This document shows positions 45,428 to 54,263 of a stretch of 64,000 nucleotides of DNA, piece after piece (within the stretch, counting starts at the first letter, position 1; every line of letters starts with the position of its first letter). The notes below the pieces were generated by a model. It was not told the DNA's origin and did no database searches. It saw nothing but the letters and a program-made list of their open reading frames with translations. Position numbers and translations under genes: made by a program. This stretch comes from an uncultured Spirochaetaceae bacterium. Lineage in GTDB: Bacteria > Spirochaetota > Spirochaetia > Sphaerochaetales > Sphaerochaetaceae. Location of the stretch: contig CALXOH010000016.1 of the NCBI GenBank assembly GCA_944389975.1, positions 1 to 64,000 on the forward strand, in the 5' to 3' direction.

Positions 45428-46588
45428 ATGAAGAAGATTACTCTACTTTTATTGGTTTTCATCGCACTCTTCTCCGCGTGCAACTCTGATCAGAACATCA
45501 GTATATTCGAGGATGTGATGACGGACGTACCCCAGGATGAAGCGAACAACAGAAGAGTCATGGGAAGGTATAATGACCAACTCGTGATTACAAACATCCA
45601 GGGAATTTCGATCGACGGGGAGACCAAGTACCAGAAGAACCACATCGAAGGTTATTTTGTAATTGGAAACAATGCCTATTTCATTGGTGACAATACCTAC
45701 TACTCCATCGATCTTTCTTCTGTTGAGCCAACTCCAGTGAAAGTGGATGATATAGCTCAAGAACTTGGGATTGGCATCGATTTTGACAGGATCTATGACA
45801 TTAGGTATTTTGAAAAGAGCGAAGACGAAAACGTCATCGGTAGTTACTCTGTATTGGGTGTAAGCGGAGAAGGCCTTGATAGAAGATACGTTGCCGCCGC
45901 TGTATATCTTGGTGGCAATGGAAATATTGATCATGTATATGCCCAAAGTATTCCAGTAAACCAGTATGTCATAAGGGGAGGCATATACCTTGCTGTTCCA
46001 CGCATCATAGGACCTGACGGTGCATACTCATATTACGAGCCCTCGACTGACAGAACTGACGAGGATGACTACCCGTTCTATTACAAGACAAACGACATAA
46101 GAATTCCAACTTCGTCAGGAACTGATGTGATCAGGTTCACAGTCAACGGAAGCGGTAAAGCTGTCGAGACCTATTTCGACGGCGTTGCGGTCGGAGTAGA
46201 CGGAAGCATATACAAATACTATAACGGGTCTTTCTCAAGGCTGAATGAAAGTTCCAGTACGAACACCAACATCGGAGAGTCGTACTCCGAAAGCATCCAG
46301 ATGATGTTCCCGATGACTAAGTACGATGGCGTAATATATGGCCTGAACCAGTATAGCACGCGTAGGTATTTCAGCTACGATACTGCTAGCGGAGGAAATG
46401 AGATCTCAATCCATTCCATCAGCAGCTACTCGCACTACGACTGCCTCGGCCTTTACTACTATGGAAAGAGCGGAAGCGGGGAGAATGAGATTACTTGGTT
46501 CTACTTCCCAACCGGCGGGCACAGCATGAGGTATTTGAACGTCAATACCGGTTCAGTGCAGTACAACAAACCTACAATAAACGACTAA
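45428..46588 (+). CDS. predicted lipoprotein, 386 residues
   Basis: A signal peptide and lipobox LFSAC (Cys18) predict a lipidated envelope protein. The mature region is rich in Tyr, Ser and short repeated strands (YYSIDLSS, YKYYNGSFS, IYGLNQYSTRRYFSYD), suggestive of a beta-propeller, but I cannot assign a family. AAGGAGGAG precedes the ATG. It probably shares a transcript with the barrel protein upstream. Confidence 0.75.
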   Translation: MKKITLLLLVFIALFSACNSDQNISIFEDVMTDVPQDEANNRRVMGRYNDQLVITNIQGISIDGETKYQKNHIEGYFVIGNNAYFIGDNTYYSIDLSSVEPTPVKVDDIAQELGIGIDFDRIYDIRYFEKSEDENVIGSYSVLGVSGEGLDRRYVAAAVYLGGNGNIDHVYAQSIPVNQYVIRGGIYLAVPRIIGPDGAYSYYEPSTDRTDEDDYPFYYKTNDIRIPTSSGTDVIRFTVNGSGKAVETYFDGVAVGVDGSIYKYYNGSFSRLNESSSTNTNIGESYSESIQMMFPMTKYDGVIYGLNQYSTRRYFSYDTASGGNEISIHSISSYSHYDCLGLYYYGKSGSGENEITWFYFPTGGHSMRYLNVNTGSVQYNKPTIND

Positions 46589-46593
46589 TTTCA

Positions 46594-46611
46594 AGCGGGA
46601 GCAATCCCGCT
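46594..46611 (+). terminator. hairpin between the lipoprotein and MFS genes
   Basis: Stem AGCGGGA/TCCCGCT with a GCAA tetraloop, 6 bp after the lipoprotein stop and 8 bp before the MFS ATG. It is followed by ATTTATT, a weak U-run. It could be a terminator, or could hide the GGGAG ribosome-binding sequence of the next gene. Confidence 0.5.
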
Positions 46612-46618
46612 ATTTATT

Positions 46619-47797
46619 ATGAGCACTCTTATTCTACTACTTGTAATCTATGCATCATTCATCTCACTCGGCCTTCCCGATTCGATGCTCGGAACTGCGT
46701 GGCCGCTGATGCATTTGGATATTAACGCATCTGTAAACACAGCCGGGATAGTCTCAACGCTCGTTTCAATCGGAACGGTCATCTCGAGCATCCTTTATTC
46801 AAAATATCTTTCGAGGGCGAGGACTGAAGTAATCACACTCTTTTCGATTGTTGCAACTGCACTGGCTCTTCTCTTTTTTTCGTTCTCCGGGAGTCTCTTG
46901 GGGTTGTTGCCGGTTGCAATCGTCCTCGGAATCGGCGCAGGTGCCGTCGATGCATCCCTGAACAACTACGTTGCAATACACTACAAAAGCAACGTCATGG
47001 GCTTTCTACACGCGTTCTGGGGGATAGGCACGCTCATTTCCCCATTCCTTTTCGGCTATCTATTCTCCATCGGGATATCCTGGCGTGAAGGCTACTTCTC
47101 GCTTTCGTTCGTACAACTCTCAATCGCTTTGATAGTCTTATCAAGCTTCCCTCTTTGGAAGAAGGAGGAAAAGCGGTTCAAGCTCGAGCATAGGGAAATC
47201 GAAACAGACGACCTCGGCATGAAATATACGATAACAGAGCTCTTCAAGACCAAAGGAGTCATCCCTGCAGTCCTTTCCTTCTTTACATACTCTGCAGTCG
47301 AACAGACAGCGATGCTCTGGGCCCCTACTTTCCTTGTATGGGCAAACGGAATGAATGAAAGTGATGCTGCGACTGCAGGAGGGATGATCTTTCTGGGAAT
47401 TACAGTCGGAAGGATCCTTACTGGGCTTTTGTCAGAAAAGGCAGGCTCTTCACGTCTTATCTCAATCGGGCACGTTTTGATACTTTTTGGTATCCTTTCC
47501 CTGATTATCCTCCCAAAGGAATACATCCCAATCTATTTCATAGTATTTGGAATCGGCCTCGGCCCGATCTACCCAATGATGGTACATCAGACTCCGGAGA
47601 TATTCGGACTTTCCCGTTCATCCCAGGTTCTGGGACTGGAGATGGCATTGAGTTACATAAGCGTTGCAACGATGCCAAACCTCTTCGGATATCTGGCAAG
47701 GCTAACATCATTCTCCACGCTTCCCTTCTTCCTCATTGCATTCCTTTTTTTGAATATCGTGACGATCCAGTTGAAAAAGAGAGCATCATACGCTTAG
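46619..47797 (+). CDS. major facilitator superfamily transporter
   Basis: A 12-helix transporter of 392 residues. GLPDSMLGTAWPLMH in helix 1 and GLGPIYPMMVHQTPEIFG in the C-terminal half resemble the YfkF/FucP-like sugar and drug MFS groups; the substrate is unknown. The only purine-rich ribosome-binding candidate lies within the hairpin just upstream. Its end overlaps the convergent membrane-protein gene by 12 bp. Confidence 0.85.
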   Translation: MSTLILLLVIYASFISLGLPDSMLGTAWPLMHLDINASVNTAGIVSTLVSIGTVISSILYSKYLSRARTEVITLFSIVATALALLFFSFSGSLLGLLPVAIVLGIGAGAVDASLNNYVAIHYKSNVMGFLHAFWGIGTLISPFLFGYLFSIGISWREGYFSLSFVQLSIALIVLSSFPLWKKEEKRFKLEHREIETDDLGMKYTITELFKTKGVIPAVLSFFTYSAVEQTAMLWAPTFLVWANGMNESDAATAGGMIFLGITVGRILTGLLSEKAGSSRLISIGHVLILFGILSLIILPKEYIPIYFIVFGIGLGPIYPMMVHQTPEIFGLSRSSQVLGLEMALSYISVATMPNLFGYLARLTSFSTLPFFLIAFLFLNIVTIQLKKRASYA

Positions 47798-48604
47798 AAA
47801 AAGATACATCTTGTACCAAATGATGTATCCTATCGTGCATCCGATGAGGAAGAAGAATGAAAGAATGCCTCGTATATGCAAAGAGATGAAGGAAGACCAG
47901 CTATTGCCTACGCCAGAAAAGAACGGAAAGAAGAACTTCACTGTCAGTAGTATCACAGCAACAATTGCTATCACTCCGGGCCAAAGCCCGAAGGCTGTAA
48001 AGATCATATAGGAAACCCATACGCCGAGTGCAATTACTGCGAGCGACATGATGATTGCAAATACATTCGAAAATAGATCTGTTGAAAGAAAGAGCACAAA
48101 AAGGCAGAGTGCGGTGCTAACGGCAGCTTGCCACTTGAGTATGGGAATGATGAAGTACATGAGCTTTCTCTCCCTTCTTTCCTTATTCGCCCTATACATG
48201 TCGAGCACTGTCTTCCGTTCCTTTGAAATCAGAATTCCCAAAATCAATGAAGAGATTGAGAGAACGTAAAGAAGCATTTTTGAATTAGCAATTCTAATAC
48301 TCATTAGAAGTTTAATTGGATTTAAAGCAATGAATAAAAAGACAAGAGTATCCAAAGTCAGCACAGGAATCATATGCTCGATTCCGTCGAACGAATTGTA
48401 TCCCATTCGTCTGATGAAAACCATCCAGCTTAGTACAAATATGGTGAGGTCGAAAAGGATGACAGAGATTGTCGATAAAATTGGAGATGCTGACACACCT
48501 GAAAGAACAAGCAAGAAGAAAAGTAGAAGAAAATATGCGCCGGACAAGACGGCAAAAGCAGTATCCTTTTTGTACTTTTCAAGAAAAGTTTCCATCTGTT
48601 TCAC
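47786..48604 (-). CDS. polytopic membrane protein of a four-gene unknown operon
   Basis: 272 residues with about eight hydrophobic helices and one basic cytoplasmic loop (KERKTVLDMYRANKERRERK). I see no transporter or enzyme signature. It starts with GTG overlapping the stop of the 330-residue gene (GTGA), so the two are translationally coupled. It is last in the operon that begins at 50045. Confidence 0.65.
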   Translation of the reverse strand: MKQMETFLEKYKKDTAFAVLSGAYFLLLFFLLVLSGVSASPILSTISVILFDLTIFVLSWMVFIRRMGYNSFDGIEHMIPVLTLDTLVFLFIALNPIKLLMSIRIANSKMLLYVLSISSLILGILISKERKTVLDMYRANKERRERKLMYFIIPILKWQAAVSTALCLFVLFLSTDLFSNVFAIIMSLAVIALGVWVSYMIFTAFGLWPGVIAIVAVILLTVKFFFPFFSGVGNSWSSFISLHIRGILSFFFLIGCTIGYIIWYKMYLFLSV

Positions 48605-49593
48605 TTTCCTTTCGCAACGTTCTTATTCATCGCATTGTAAACTTTCGAAAGCTTAACAAGCGCATTGATCAATTTTTCATCAATTCCGCTCTCATACGTC
48701 GCTGCTATGGTTTCAAGTTCAGCCACATATATCTTGTGACACTCCTTCAAAGGAACGGTAAGCTCATATAGTTCGTTTGAAAGTGCCAATGCTTTTTCCT
48801 TCTCGTTTGCCAGTGCCTTGATATCCTTTACACGCTGGGCAACCTCTTCTGAGTATCTTGCTTCCTTGTCGGCTTTTTCCGTAATAAGCTGGCCTACTGC
48901 TGTCAATGCACCGACTGCGATAATGCCAGCTCCTCCTACCCCACCTAACCTGTTACCGCTTTCGATAAGGGAAAGCCCAAGACTTGAATCATTACCTTGG
49001 TCTGAATGTAGTTCTTGCCAAAGATTATCCGAATTTATTTCAAGTGAATAAGTTCCGACATCCTTGTCCCTTTTGAGTTTAACATCATATTTACTCAATT
49101 TGTTTGAAAAACAATTGATGATTACGCTGATGCACTCCATCTCCTTCGTGGCAAGGGCTCTGAAATCAAGGCGTACATCCCTCATCCTTTTCAGATGGAA
49201 GTTGATGGACTTGAGTTGTGATCTCAAATCGAAGTATAGTGAATCAACTTTGGTGAACCTTTCCTGATTAGGCGTTTCAAAAAAAGAGTTGACTGCATCC
49301 AAAATTCCAATCCCTGTTTCTTTTCTTTTCTTCTTGTAGTACCGGGCATACTTGAGTTTCTTGAAAAGAACATCGAATTCATTGCAGGAATCGATGACTT
49401 CTTTATAGAAATAATCCATCAGGCTTTCATATGACTCGAATTCAGAATTATTTGATTTCCCCAGGCAATAATCCAAAGTATATTTTGTTTTGTTTTCATT
49501 CAGACGCTTGAATCTTATCCTTCGAAAGATCAAGTAGATTAGTGATGCAATGGCAAATGGAATGACGAAAGAAAAGAGTAATTCAGGATGCAT
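48601..49593 (-). CDS. membrane-anchored coiled-coil protein, function unknown
   Basis: 330 residues: an N-terminal membrane helix (LLFSFVIPFAIASLIYLIF), a basic helical middle, a glycine/alanine-rich hydrophobic segment (GGVGGAGIIAVGALTAVGQ, about 210-228) and a charged C-terminal coiled coil (ITEKADKEARYSEEVAQ onward). The hydrophobic-then-charged layout recalls the 96-residue protein of the same operon. It begins 6 bp after the 51-residue gene. No family recognised. Confidence 0.65.
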   Translation of the reverse strand: MHPELLFSFVIPFAIASLIYLIFRRIRFKRLNENKTKYTLDYCLGKSNNSEFESYESLMDYFYKEVIDSCNEFDVLFKKLKYARYYKKKRKETGIGILDAVNSFFETPNQERFTKVDSLYFDLRSQLKSINFHLKRMRDVRLDFRALATKEMECISVIINCFSNKLSKYDVKLKRDKDVGTYSLEINSDNLWQELHSDQGNDSSLGLSLIESGNRLGGVGGAGIIAVGALTAVGQLITEKADKEARYSEEVAQRVKDIKALANEKEKALALSNELYELTVPLKECHKIYVAELETIAATYESGIDEKLINALVKLSKVYNAMNKNVAKGK

Positions 49594-49599
49594 ATGTGC

Positions 49600-49755
49600 C
49601 TATCGGTGCTTCTTGCTTTTCCTCATTTCGATCGAGTTGCGTGAAGTCGTTGAAATTGCATCAAGAACTTTCATTATCACATCAGGGTTTTCCTTCAACT
49701 GAGGAGATGAGACGACGTGATCGACTACTTTTGAAACATCATCCATGCTCTTCAT
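49600..49755 (-). CDS. 51-residue small protein of the unknown operon
   Basis: A short gene that starts MKSMDDVSKVVDHVVSSP and ends RNSIEMRKSKKHR. It is predicted helical, acidic at the start and basic at the end. Its ATG overlaps the stop of the 96-residue gene by one base (TGATG), and its stop lies 6 bp before the 330-residue gene, spacing that strongly supports real coupled translation. No family recognised. Confidence 0.6.
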   Translation of the reverse strand: MKSMDDVSKVVDHVVSSPQLKENPDVIMKVLDAISTTSRNSIEMRKSKKHR

Positions 49756-50045
49756 CACTTCATCGTGCACGTGTCCTCTTCTTTCTTTGAGAGTTCGTAG
49801 TCGGAAGATATTCGTTTGATTTCAATCTTCGCGTACGCTTCCGCTTCTCTGCTCCGGGCCATCGAATCTGCAACAGAAGAAATTGTATTTCCGATAATCC
49901 CGGTGACGGCGACTGTAGCATCGACAGCATGCCTTCCTAGGTCGACAACCGAATCCAGTGCGCTTCCCTTATATACATCAACTTCCTGAGATTTTTGTTC
50001 CTTAACAGGTACAAGATCCGATGTATTGTTTTTAGATTTTCTCAT
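49755..50045 (-). CDS. 96-residue protein with central small-residue helix
   Basis: A charged N-terminus (MRKSKNNTSDLVPVKEQ), a weakly hydrophobic small-residue segment (HAVDATVAVTGIIGNTISSV, about 42-61) and a charged helical tail (ARSREAEAYAKIEIKRI). It could be membrane-associated through the middle segment. It is the first gene of the four-gene operon; the upstream region lacks a clear ribosome-binding site or promoter. Function unknown. Confidence 0.55.
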   Translation of the reverse strand: MRKSKNNTSDLVPVKEQKSQEVDVYKGSALDSVVDLGRHAVDATVAVTGIIGNTISSVADSMARSREAEAYAKIEIKRISSDYELSKKEEDTCTMK

Positions 50046-50093
50046 ATGTACAAAATACTACAGAGAAATGGATCATGAAAGACAATGAATGCC

Positions 50094-50708
50094 TCAGGAA
50101 AGAATTTCCTTCAGGATTCTCTTTACATCCTCGTCATCGTAAAGCTTATCGATCTCCTCATCCGTCAGTCCGATGAACTCATGCATCGTATAATGAATCC
50201 ACTTCGAATCTTCAGGCTTGTATATATCGTGCCTTCTTGAGTAGTAATCGGGCTGGATCGGAAGTTTCTCATCCTTCTTATAGTGGTAGATCTTGTAGTC
50301 GTAAACTGCTACTTTGATGTTTTCCCTCTTAAGGCCCACGTCAGTAAGGGAATTGACAAGCTCATTTACAGTCATCCCCGTATCGAATATGTCATCAACT
50401 ACCAGAACTTTGGAGTTCTTGTCTAGGCTTTCCGGGCTTACTGTCCACCCGTCGATGTCGACGTGGTTAGAGTGCTCCCTTACAGAGCCGTAGCTTCTTG
50501 CAACAACAGCAGCGTACAAAAGCGATTTCCCGATCTTCTTTCCTACAATCTTGTAGTACTCGCTTATAACGTTCGCCATGTACGCGCCCCCGCGGAGGGA
50601 GTCGTAGATGATATCCGGAAAGAACCCATCCTCCTTGTACATCTTCTCGGCAAGTTTCAAAGACGCATCTCGAATCATCTCCTGGGTAATGAAGTCCTTC
50701 TCGATCAT
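50094..50708 (-). CDS. hypoxanthine/guanine-type phosphoribosyltransferase
   Basis: 204 residues of type I phosphoribosyltransferase fold: PDIIYDSLRGGAYMANVISEYY and the PRPP-binding motif VLVVDDIFDTGMT. It should convert a purine base and PRPP to the nucleotide (salvage). Start ATG 50708 with AAGGAGATGAT upstream; a longer frame to 50777 overlaps map and is unlikely. It lies 11 bp after map in the same run. Confidence 0.82.
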   Translation of the reverse strand: MIEKDFITQEMIRDASLKLAEKMYKEDGFFPDIIYDSLRGGAYMANVISEYYKIVGKKIGKSLLYAAVVARSYGSVREHSNHVDIDGWTVSPESLDKNSKVLVVDDIFDTGMTVNELVNSLTDVGLKRENIKVAVYDYKIYHYKKDEKLPIQPDYYSRRHDIYKPEDSKWIHYTMHEFIGLTDEEIDKLYDDEDVKRILKEILS

Positions 50709-50719
50709 ATCATCTCCTT

Positions 50720-51469
50720 TTACGTAAGTATTTCTATTCCGGAATTTGTAAGCGCCACAGTGTGTTCCCAGTGGCATGCGGGCTTTCCATCAGCTGTCTT
50801 CACTGTCCAGCCGTCATCAAGCTCCTTGATCTTATGCGTCCCCATGTTGATCATCGGTTCGATGCAGAAAACCATCCCTTTTTTCAGCTTCGAGTTCGTG
50901 TTCTGTGGAGAGACGTAGTTGTAGATCAACGGATCCTCATGCATTTCAAACCCGACACCGTGTCCGCAATACTCCCTGACAATCCCATACCCGAACTGAT
51001 TGATGTAGCTTTCGATCGCATATGCAATGTCGTGTAGTCTTGCGCCGCTCTCCCCCGCCTTCTCAATTCCTATGTAGAGGGCTTTCTCGGTCCTGACATT
51101 CAATAGGTGGACATCCTCCGAGACATTCCCTATCTCATACGTATGAGTGCTGTCGCTTATAAACCCGTTCTTCTCCAAAGTTATATCTACGGATACAAGA
51201 TCCCCTTCCTTGAGGATTATCTTTTTGGAAGGGATGCCGTGAATTACTGTGTCGTTTACGCTCACGCACGTCGCTGCCGGGTAGTCGTAGTATCCGAGGC
51301 ACGGGGCACCGCACTTGTGCTTCTTCATATATTCGAACGCGATCTTGTCCACTTCGAATGTGGACATTCCCGCCATTATCCTCCCGGATAGCTCGACAAA
51401 GAGTTCCTTCAGATATTTTCCGGATTCCCTTATTCCTTCTATCTCTTTTTCATTCTTGAGCTGAATCAT
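50720..51469 (-). CDS. map: methionine aminopeptidase type I
   Basis: Removes the initiator methionine from nascent proteins. 249 residues with NDTVIHGIPSKK (His), DLVSVDITLE and DSTHTYEIG (metal Asp), GHGVGFEMHEDP and CIEPMINMG (metal Glu) in the expected order. It overlaps the end of nusB by 20 bp. Confidence 0.95.
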   Translation of the reverse strand: MIQLKNEKEIEGIRESGKYLKELFVELSGRIMAGMSTFEVDKIAFEYMKKHKCGAPCLGYYDYPAATCVSVNDTVIHGIPSKKIILKEGDLVSVDITLEKNGFISDSTHTYEIGNVSEDVHLLNVRTEKALYIGIEKAGESGARLHDIAYAIESYINQFGYGIVREYCGHGVGFEMHEDPLIYNYVSPQNTNSKLKKGMVFCIEPMINMGTHKIKELDDGWTVKTADGKPACHWEHTVALTNSGIEILT

Positions 51470-51905
51470 CTTTCCTGTCCTTGACGAACTTGTCCAGAAT
51501 ACCGTTTATGAACTTGTACGAAACATCGTTCGAGAGCACCTGGGAAAGCTTCACCCCCTGATCGATGACGACTGCAGATGGAATCTCCTTCTGATAGAGA
51601 AGTTGGAAAAACGAGATTCTGAGAATATTCCGGTCGACTATCGAAATCTTCTCAAGAGGCCTGTTTATCGAGTAAGAGGAGATTATTGAATCGATCTCTT
51701 TCCTGTTTTCCAAGGTTCCTCTCACGAGAAGCCTTGCATAAGACTTCTCGACCTCCTCGAGTCTCATCATCTCCTCTTCCGTCATTCCAGGGAACGTCGA
51801 ATAGTCGTTGTATGAATCAAGTTCGCCATTGAAATCGAGGCTGTACAATGTCGATACAGCAATCTCCCGGGCTTTCGACCGGGATGAATAATCGTGTTTC
51901 ATCAA
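51450..51905 (-). CDS. nusB: transcription antitermination factor NusB
   Basis: A small helical protein of 151 residues that binds boxA RNA with NusE during rRNA transcription. SRSKAREIAVSTLYSLDF at the N-terminus and IPSAVVIDQGVKLSQVLS...FINGILDKFV at the C-terminus are family signatures. It overlaps the foldase gene by 4 bp. Confidence 0.93.
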   Translation of the reverse strand: MMKHDYSSRSKAREIAVSTLYSLDFNGELDSYNDYSTFPGMTEEEMMRLEEVEKSYARLLVRGTLENRKEIDSIISSYSINRPLEKISIVDRNILRISFFQLLYQKEIPSAVVIDQGVKLSQVLSNDVSYKFINGILDKFVKDRKDDSAQE

Positions 51906-52969
51906 TACGTCCTTATCCTTGCCTGGTTCCTGAGGTCGACTATGATCTCATCGAGCGCTTTCTGAACAGCTTCCTGCTGCTTCTGGCTTTGGAGTATGTT
52001 TCTGATGTACTCGCGTACAGTTACCGTGGTTTCAGGGTTCAATGTGTCATCGATCGATAGAAGATTTCCATCGGTGTGGACAGTGACTTTCACGATATGG
52101 TAGCCGACGTTGCTTTCAAGCATAGGTGAAACCTGTCCCGGTTGCATCGCCATAACCTGGTTGAAGAACTCGTCGCCGAATCCGGCCCTCGCCTGATCGT
52201 TGTCGATCCTCAGCCATCCGATATCCCCTGCGATGTTCTTGCTTCCATCGTCTTGGCTGTACTTTGGAACAGCTTCCTCGAACGTCATCTCACCTGCTTT
52301 GATCTTGTTCGCAACATCGATTAGCAAAGCGGCGTTCTCCTCGTCTGCGCTTACCCTGGCGCTTTCATCTTCCTCAGTCGAGTGCGGAATGAAGATATGC
52401 GCAAGCTTAACGCTCTCAGGGGAGTAGAAATTCTGCCTGTTCTTCCTGTAGAAATCCATTATCTCGGAGTCAGTGACGGTAAGATCGATGTTCTGAAGCT
52501 CATCCCCTTTCTGAGTCATGAGGTACATCTGGACAAGCATCTGCTCTTTCAGTGCATTCTTGTATTCATCGAATGTAACGCCCGTCTGCTGCTGGATCAA
52601 ACTCTGGAACTGTTCGTCTGTAAGCGGAGTCGGAAGGTTTCTGTTCGCTTCTGCCTTGATCGCATCAAGCTGCTGCTGGACCTGCATGTCGTTTACTACA
52701 ACTCCATCCCTCTCAGCCCCTTGCAAAAACACTTCATCGTTGATCATGATATCCAAGACCTGGACTCGGGATAAATTCATCCCCGCCCTTCTGTAGTTCT
52801 CGACCTCCCGATCGACTTCCTCGTTCGTTATCGCGTGATTTCTGATCAAGTTGACTGTCGCTGCAGGTGAAGAGATTATTGTGGTAGACCCGTTTGCTGC
52901 GCTTAATGCAACCGTCAACGAGAGAAGAGCAAGCATTACCAAGCATTTTTTAGTAATTTTGCCAAACAT
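51902..52969 (-). CDS. PpiC/SurA-like peptidyl-prolyl isomerase foldase
   Basis: 355 residues with a signal peptide (KKCLVMLALLSLTVALSAANG), an N-terminal SurA-like helical chaperone region (ITNEEVDREVENYRRAGM) and a parvulin domain (ESVKLAHIFIPHS, GDIGWLRIDNDQARAGFGDEFF, VGYHIVKVTVH). It probably helps outer-membrane proteins fold in the periplasm. Start ATG 52969 with GGAGG at good spacing, not the longer frame to 53011. Confidence 0.88.
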   Translation of the reverse strand: MFGKITKKCLVMLALLSLTVALSAANGSTTIISSPAATVNLIRNHAITNEEVDREVENYRRAGMNLSRVQVLDIMINDEVFLQGAERDGVVVNDMQVQQQLDAIKAEANRNLPTPLTDEQFQSLIQQQTGVTFDEYKNALKEQMLVQMYLMTQKGDELQNIDLTVTDSEIMDFYRKNRQNFYSPESVKLAHIFIPHSTEEDESARVSADEENAALLIDVANKIKAGEMTFEEAVPKYSQDDGSKNIAGDIGWLRIDNDQARAGFGDEFFNQVMAMQPGQVSPMLESNVGYHIVKVTVHTDGNLLSIDDTLNPETTVTVREYIRNILQSQKQQEAVQKALDEIIVDLRNQARIRTY

Positions 52970-53072
52970 ATTACCTCCGTATTCCAAACTTTCCCCAAAT
53001 TTACTATTCATCAGGATAAATGTTTCTCATTGGAAATACATCCCAAAAGAAGAAAAATCCGGAGAAAAAGGG

Positions 53073-53106
53073 AAAAATATAGGCCGGTAGAGCGAATCCA
53101 CCGGCC
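53073..53106 (-). terminator. terminator after secG
   Basis: Minus strand: GGCCGGT/ACCGGCC stem (53106-53100 and 53088-53082, 11-base loop) followed by TATATTTTTCCC, 17 bp after the secG stop. It ends the gap-pgk-tpiA-secG transcript before the foldase gene. Confidence 0.8.
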
Positions 53107-53122
53107 GTTATGGCAGAAAGAC

Positions 53123-53485
53123 TCAGTTATTTCCTTCCGTCACCACATCAGTTCCCTGAGTGCCCGCATCACTTTGAGCACCCTGGCTTTCAAGCCATGT
53201 GGATCCGGCTTCAGTCTGCGTAGCTTCCAAAGCTTCCAGCACGTGCCCGCCTGAAGATCTTCCGGAAAGGGAGACCAAAAGGGCGAGAACCATGAATATT
53301 ATGGCAAGTACCGTAGTAGCCTTGTGAAGGAAACTGACGGTATTGCTTCCGAATGCAGATTCGGAAGATCCACCGAAAATGCCACCAAGCCCTACGCTGT
53401 CATCGCTCTGGATGGCGACCAGGAAGACAAGCAGGAGGGATACGATAATGAAGACAACAAGAAGGATTATGCTGAAAATTCCCAT
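53123..53485 (-). CDS. secG: preprotein translocase subunit SecG
   Basis: 120 residues with two membrane helices (SIILLVVFIIVSLLLVFLVAI and VLAIIFMVLALLVSL) and the conserved loop GLGGIFGGSSESAFGSNT between them. It joins SecYE and works with SecA, encoded elsewhere in the window. The C-terminal tail is Gln/Thr/Gly-rich. It follows tpiA by 18 bp, a common neighbour pair. Confidence 0.93.
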   Translation of the reverse strand: MGIFSIILLVVFIIVSLLLVFLVAIQSDDSVGLGGIFGGSSESAFGSNTVSFLHKATTVLAIIFMVLALLVSLSGRSSGGHVLEALEATQTEAGSTWLESQGAQSDAGTQGTDVVTEGNN

Positions 53486-53503
53486 CTTACACTTACTCCG
53501 AAA

Positions 53504-54262
53504 TTACTTGTCGAAGGTAATGATCGGCAGGAAGAGATCAACTGAGAGGGATGCACCTCCTACGAGTGCTCCATCGATGTTCTCCTTTGCCATCAATGCC
53601 TTGACATTGTTAGCCTTAACGGAACCACCATACTGTATAATCAGGTTTTCTGCAATATCGTTATTGTAAAGATCCTTCACAGTATCGCGGATGAATGCAT
53701 GTGCGCTGTCTGCATCCTCAGGTGTCGCAGTCTTACCAGTTCCGATCGCCCATACAGGTTCGTATGCAATCGTGATGTGGCTCATCTGGTCAGCGGAAAC
53801 ATCCTTCAAGCCGACTTTGATCTGGCGTGAAAGAACTTCCTCGAGTTTTCCAGCCTCCCTCTCCTCGAGAGTCTCACCAACGCAGAGGACTACATCCATT
53901 CCCTCCTGGATTGCAAGAAGAACCTTGCTGTTGATGAACTCATCGCTTTCAGCGTAGTAAGACCTTCTCTCGCTGTGTCCGAGGATGACCGTGTTCACTC
54001 CGAGGTCTTTGAGCATTGCAGGTGCAACTTCTCCCGTGTAAGCGCCGCTTGTGTGATTTGCCATGTTCTGGGCAGCTACGATGATCGATGAGCCCTTGAG
54101 AGCCTCAACTACTGCAGGAATCGTTACGAAAGGTGGAGCTACCATCACCTTGACGTCTGCCTTGGCATCCTCAACTGCCTTCCTGAGTTCAGCTGCATAT
54201 TTTGCACCCTCTGACGGGGTCATGTTCATTTTCCAGTTTCCAGCGATATATGGTGTTCTCAT
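53504..54262 (-). CDS. tpiA: triosephosphate isomerase
   Basis: Interconverts dihydroxyacetone phosphate and glyceraldehyde 3-phosphate. 252 residues with YIAGNWKMNM (catalytic Lys), ILGHSERR (His), AYEPVWAIGTGKTATPE (Glu and the flexible loop) and YGGSVKANN. The ATG at 54262 lies 1 bp after the pgk stop; the longer frame upstream is an artefact. Confidence 0.97.
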   Translation of the reverse strand: MRTPYIAGNWKMNMTPSEGAKYAAELRKAVEDAKADVKVMVAPPFVTIPAVVEALKGSSIIVAAQNMANHTSGAYTGEVAPAMLKDLGVNTVILGHSERRSYYAESDEFINSKVLLAIQEGMDVVLCVGETLEEREAGKLEEVLSRQIKVGLKDVSADQMSHITIAYEPVWAIGTGKTATPEDADSAHAFIRDTVKDLYNNDIAENLIIQYGGSVKANNVKALMAKENIDGALVGGASLSVDLFLPIITFDK

Positions 54263-54263
54263 T

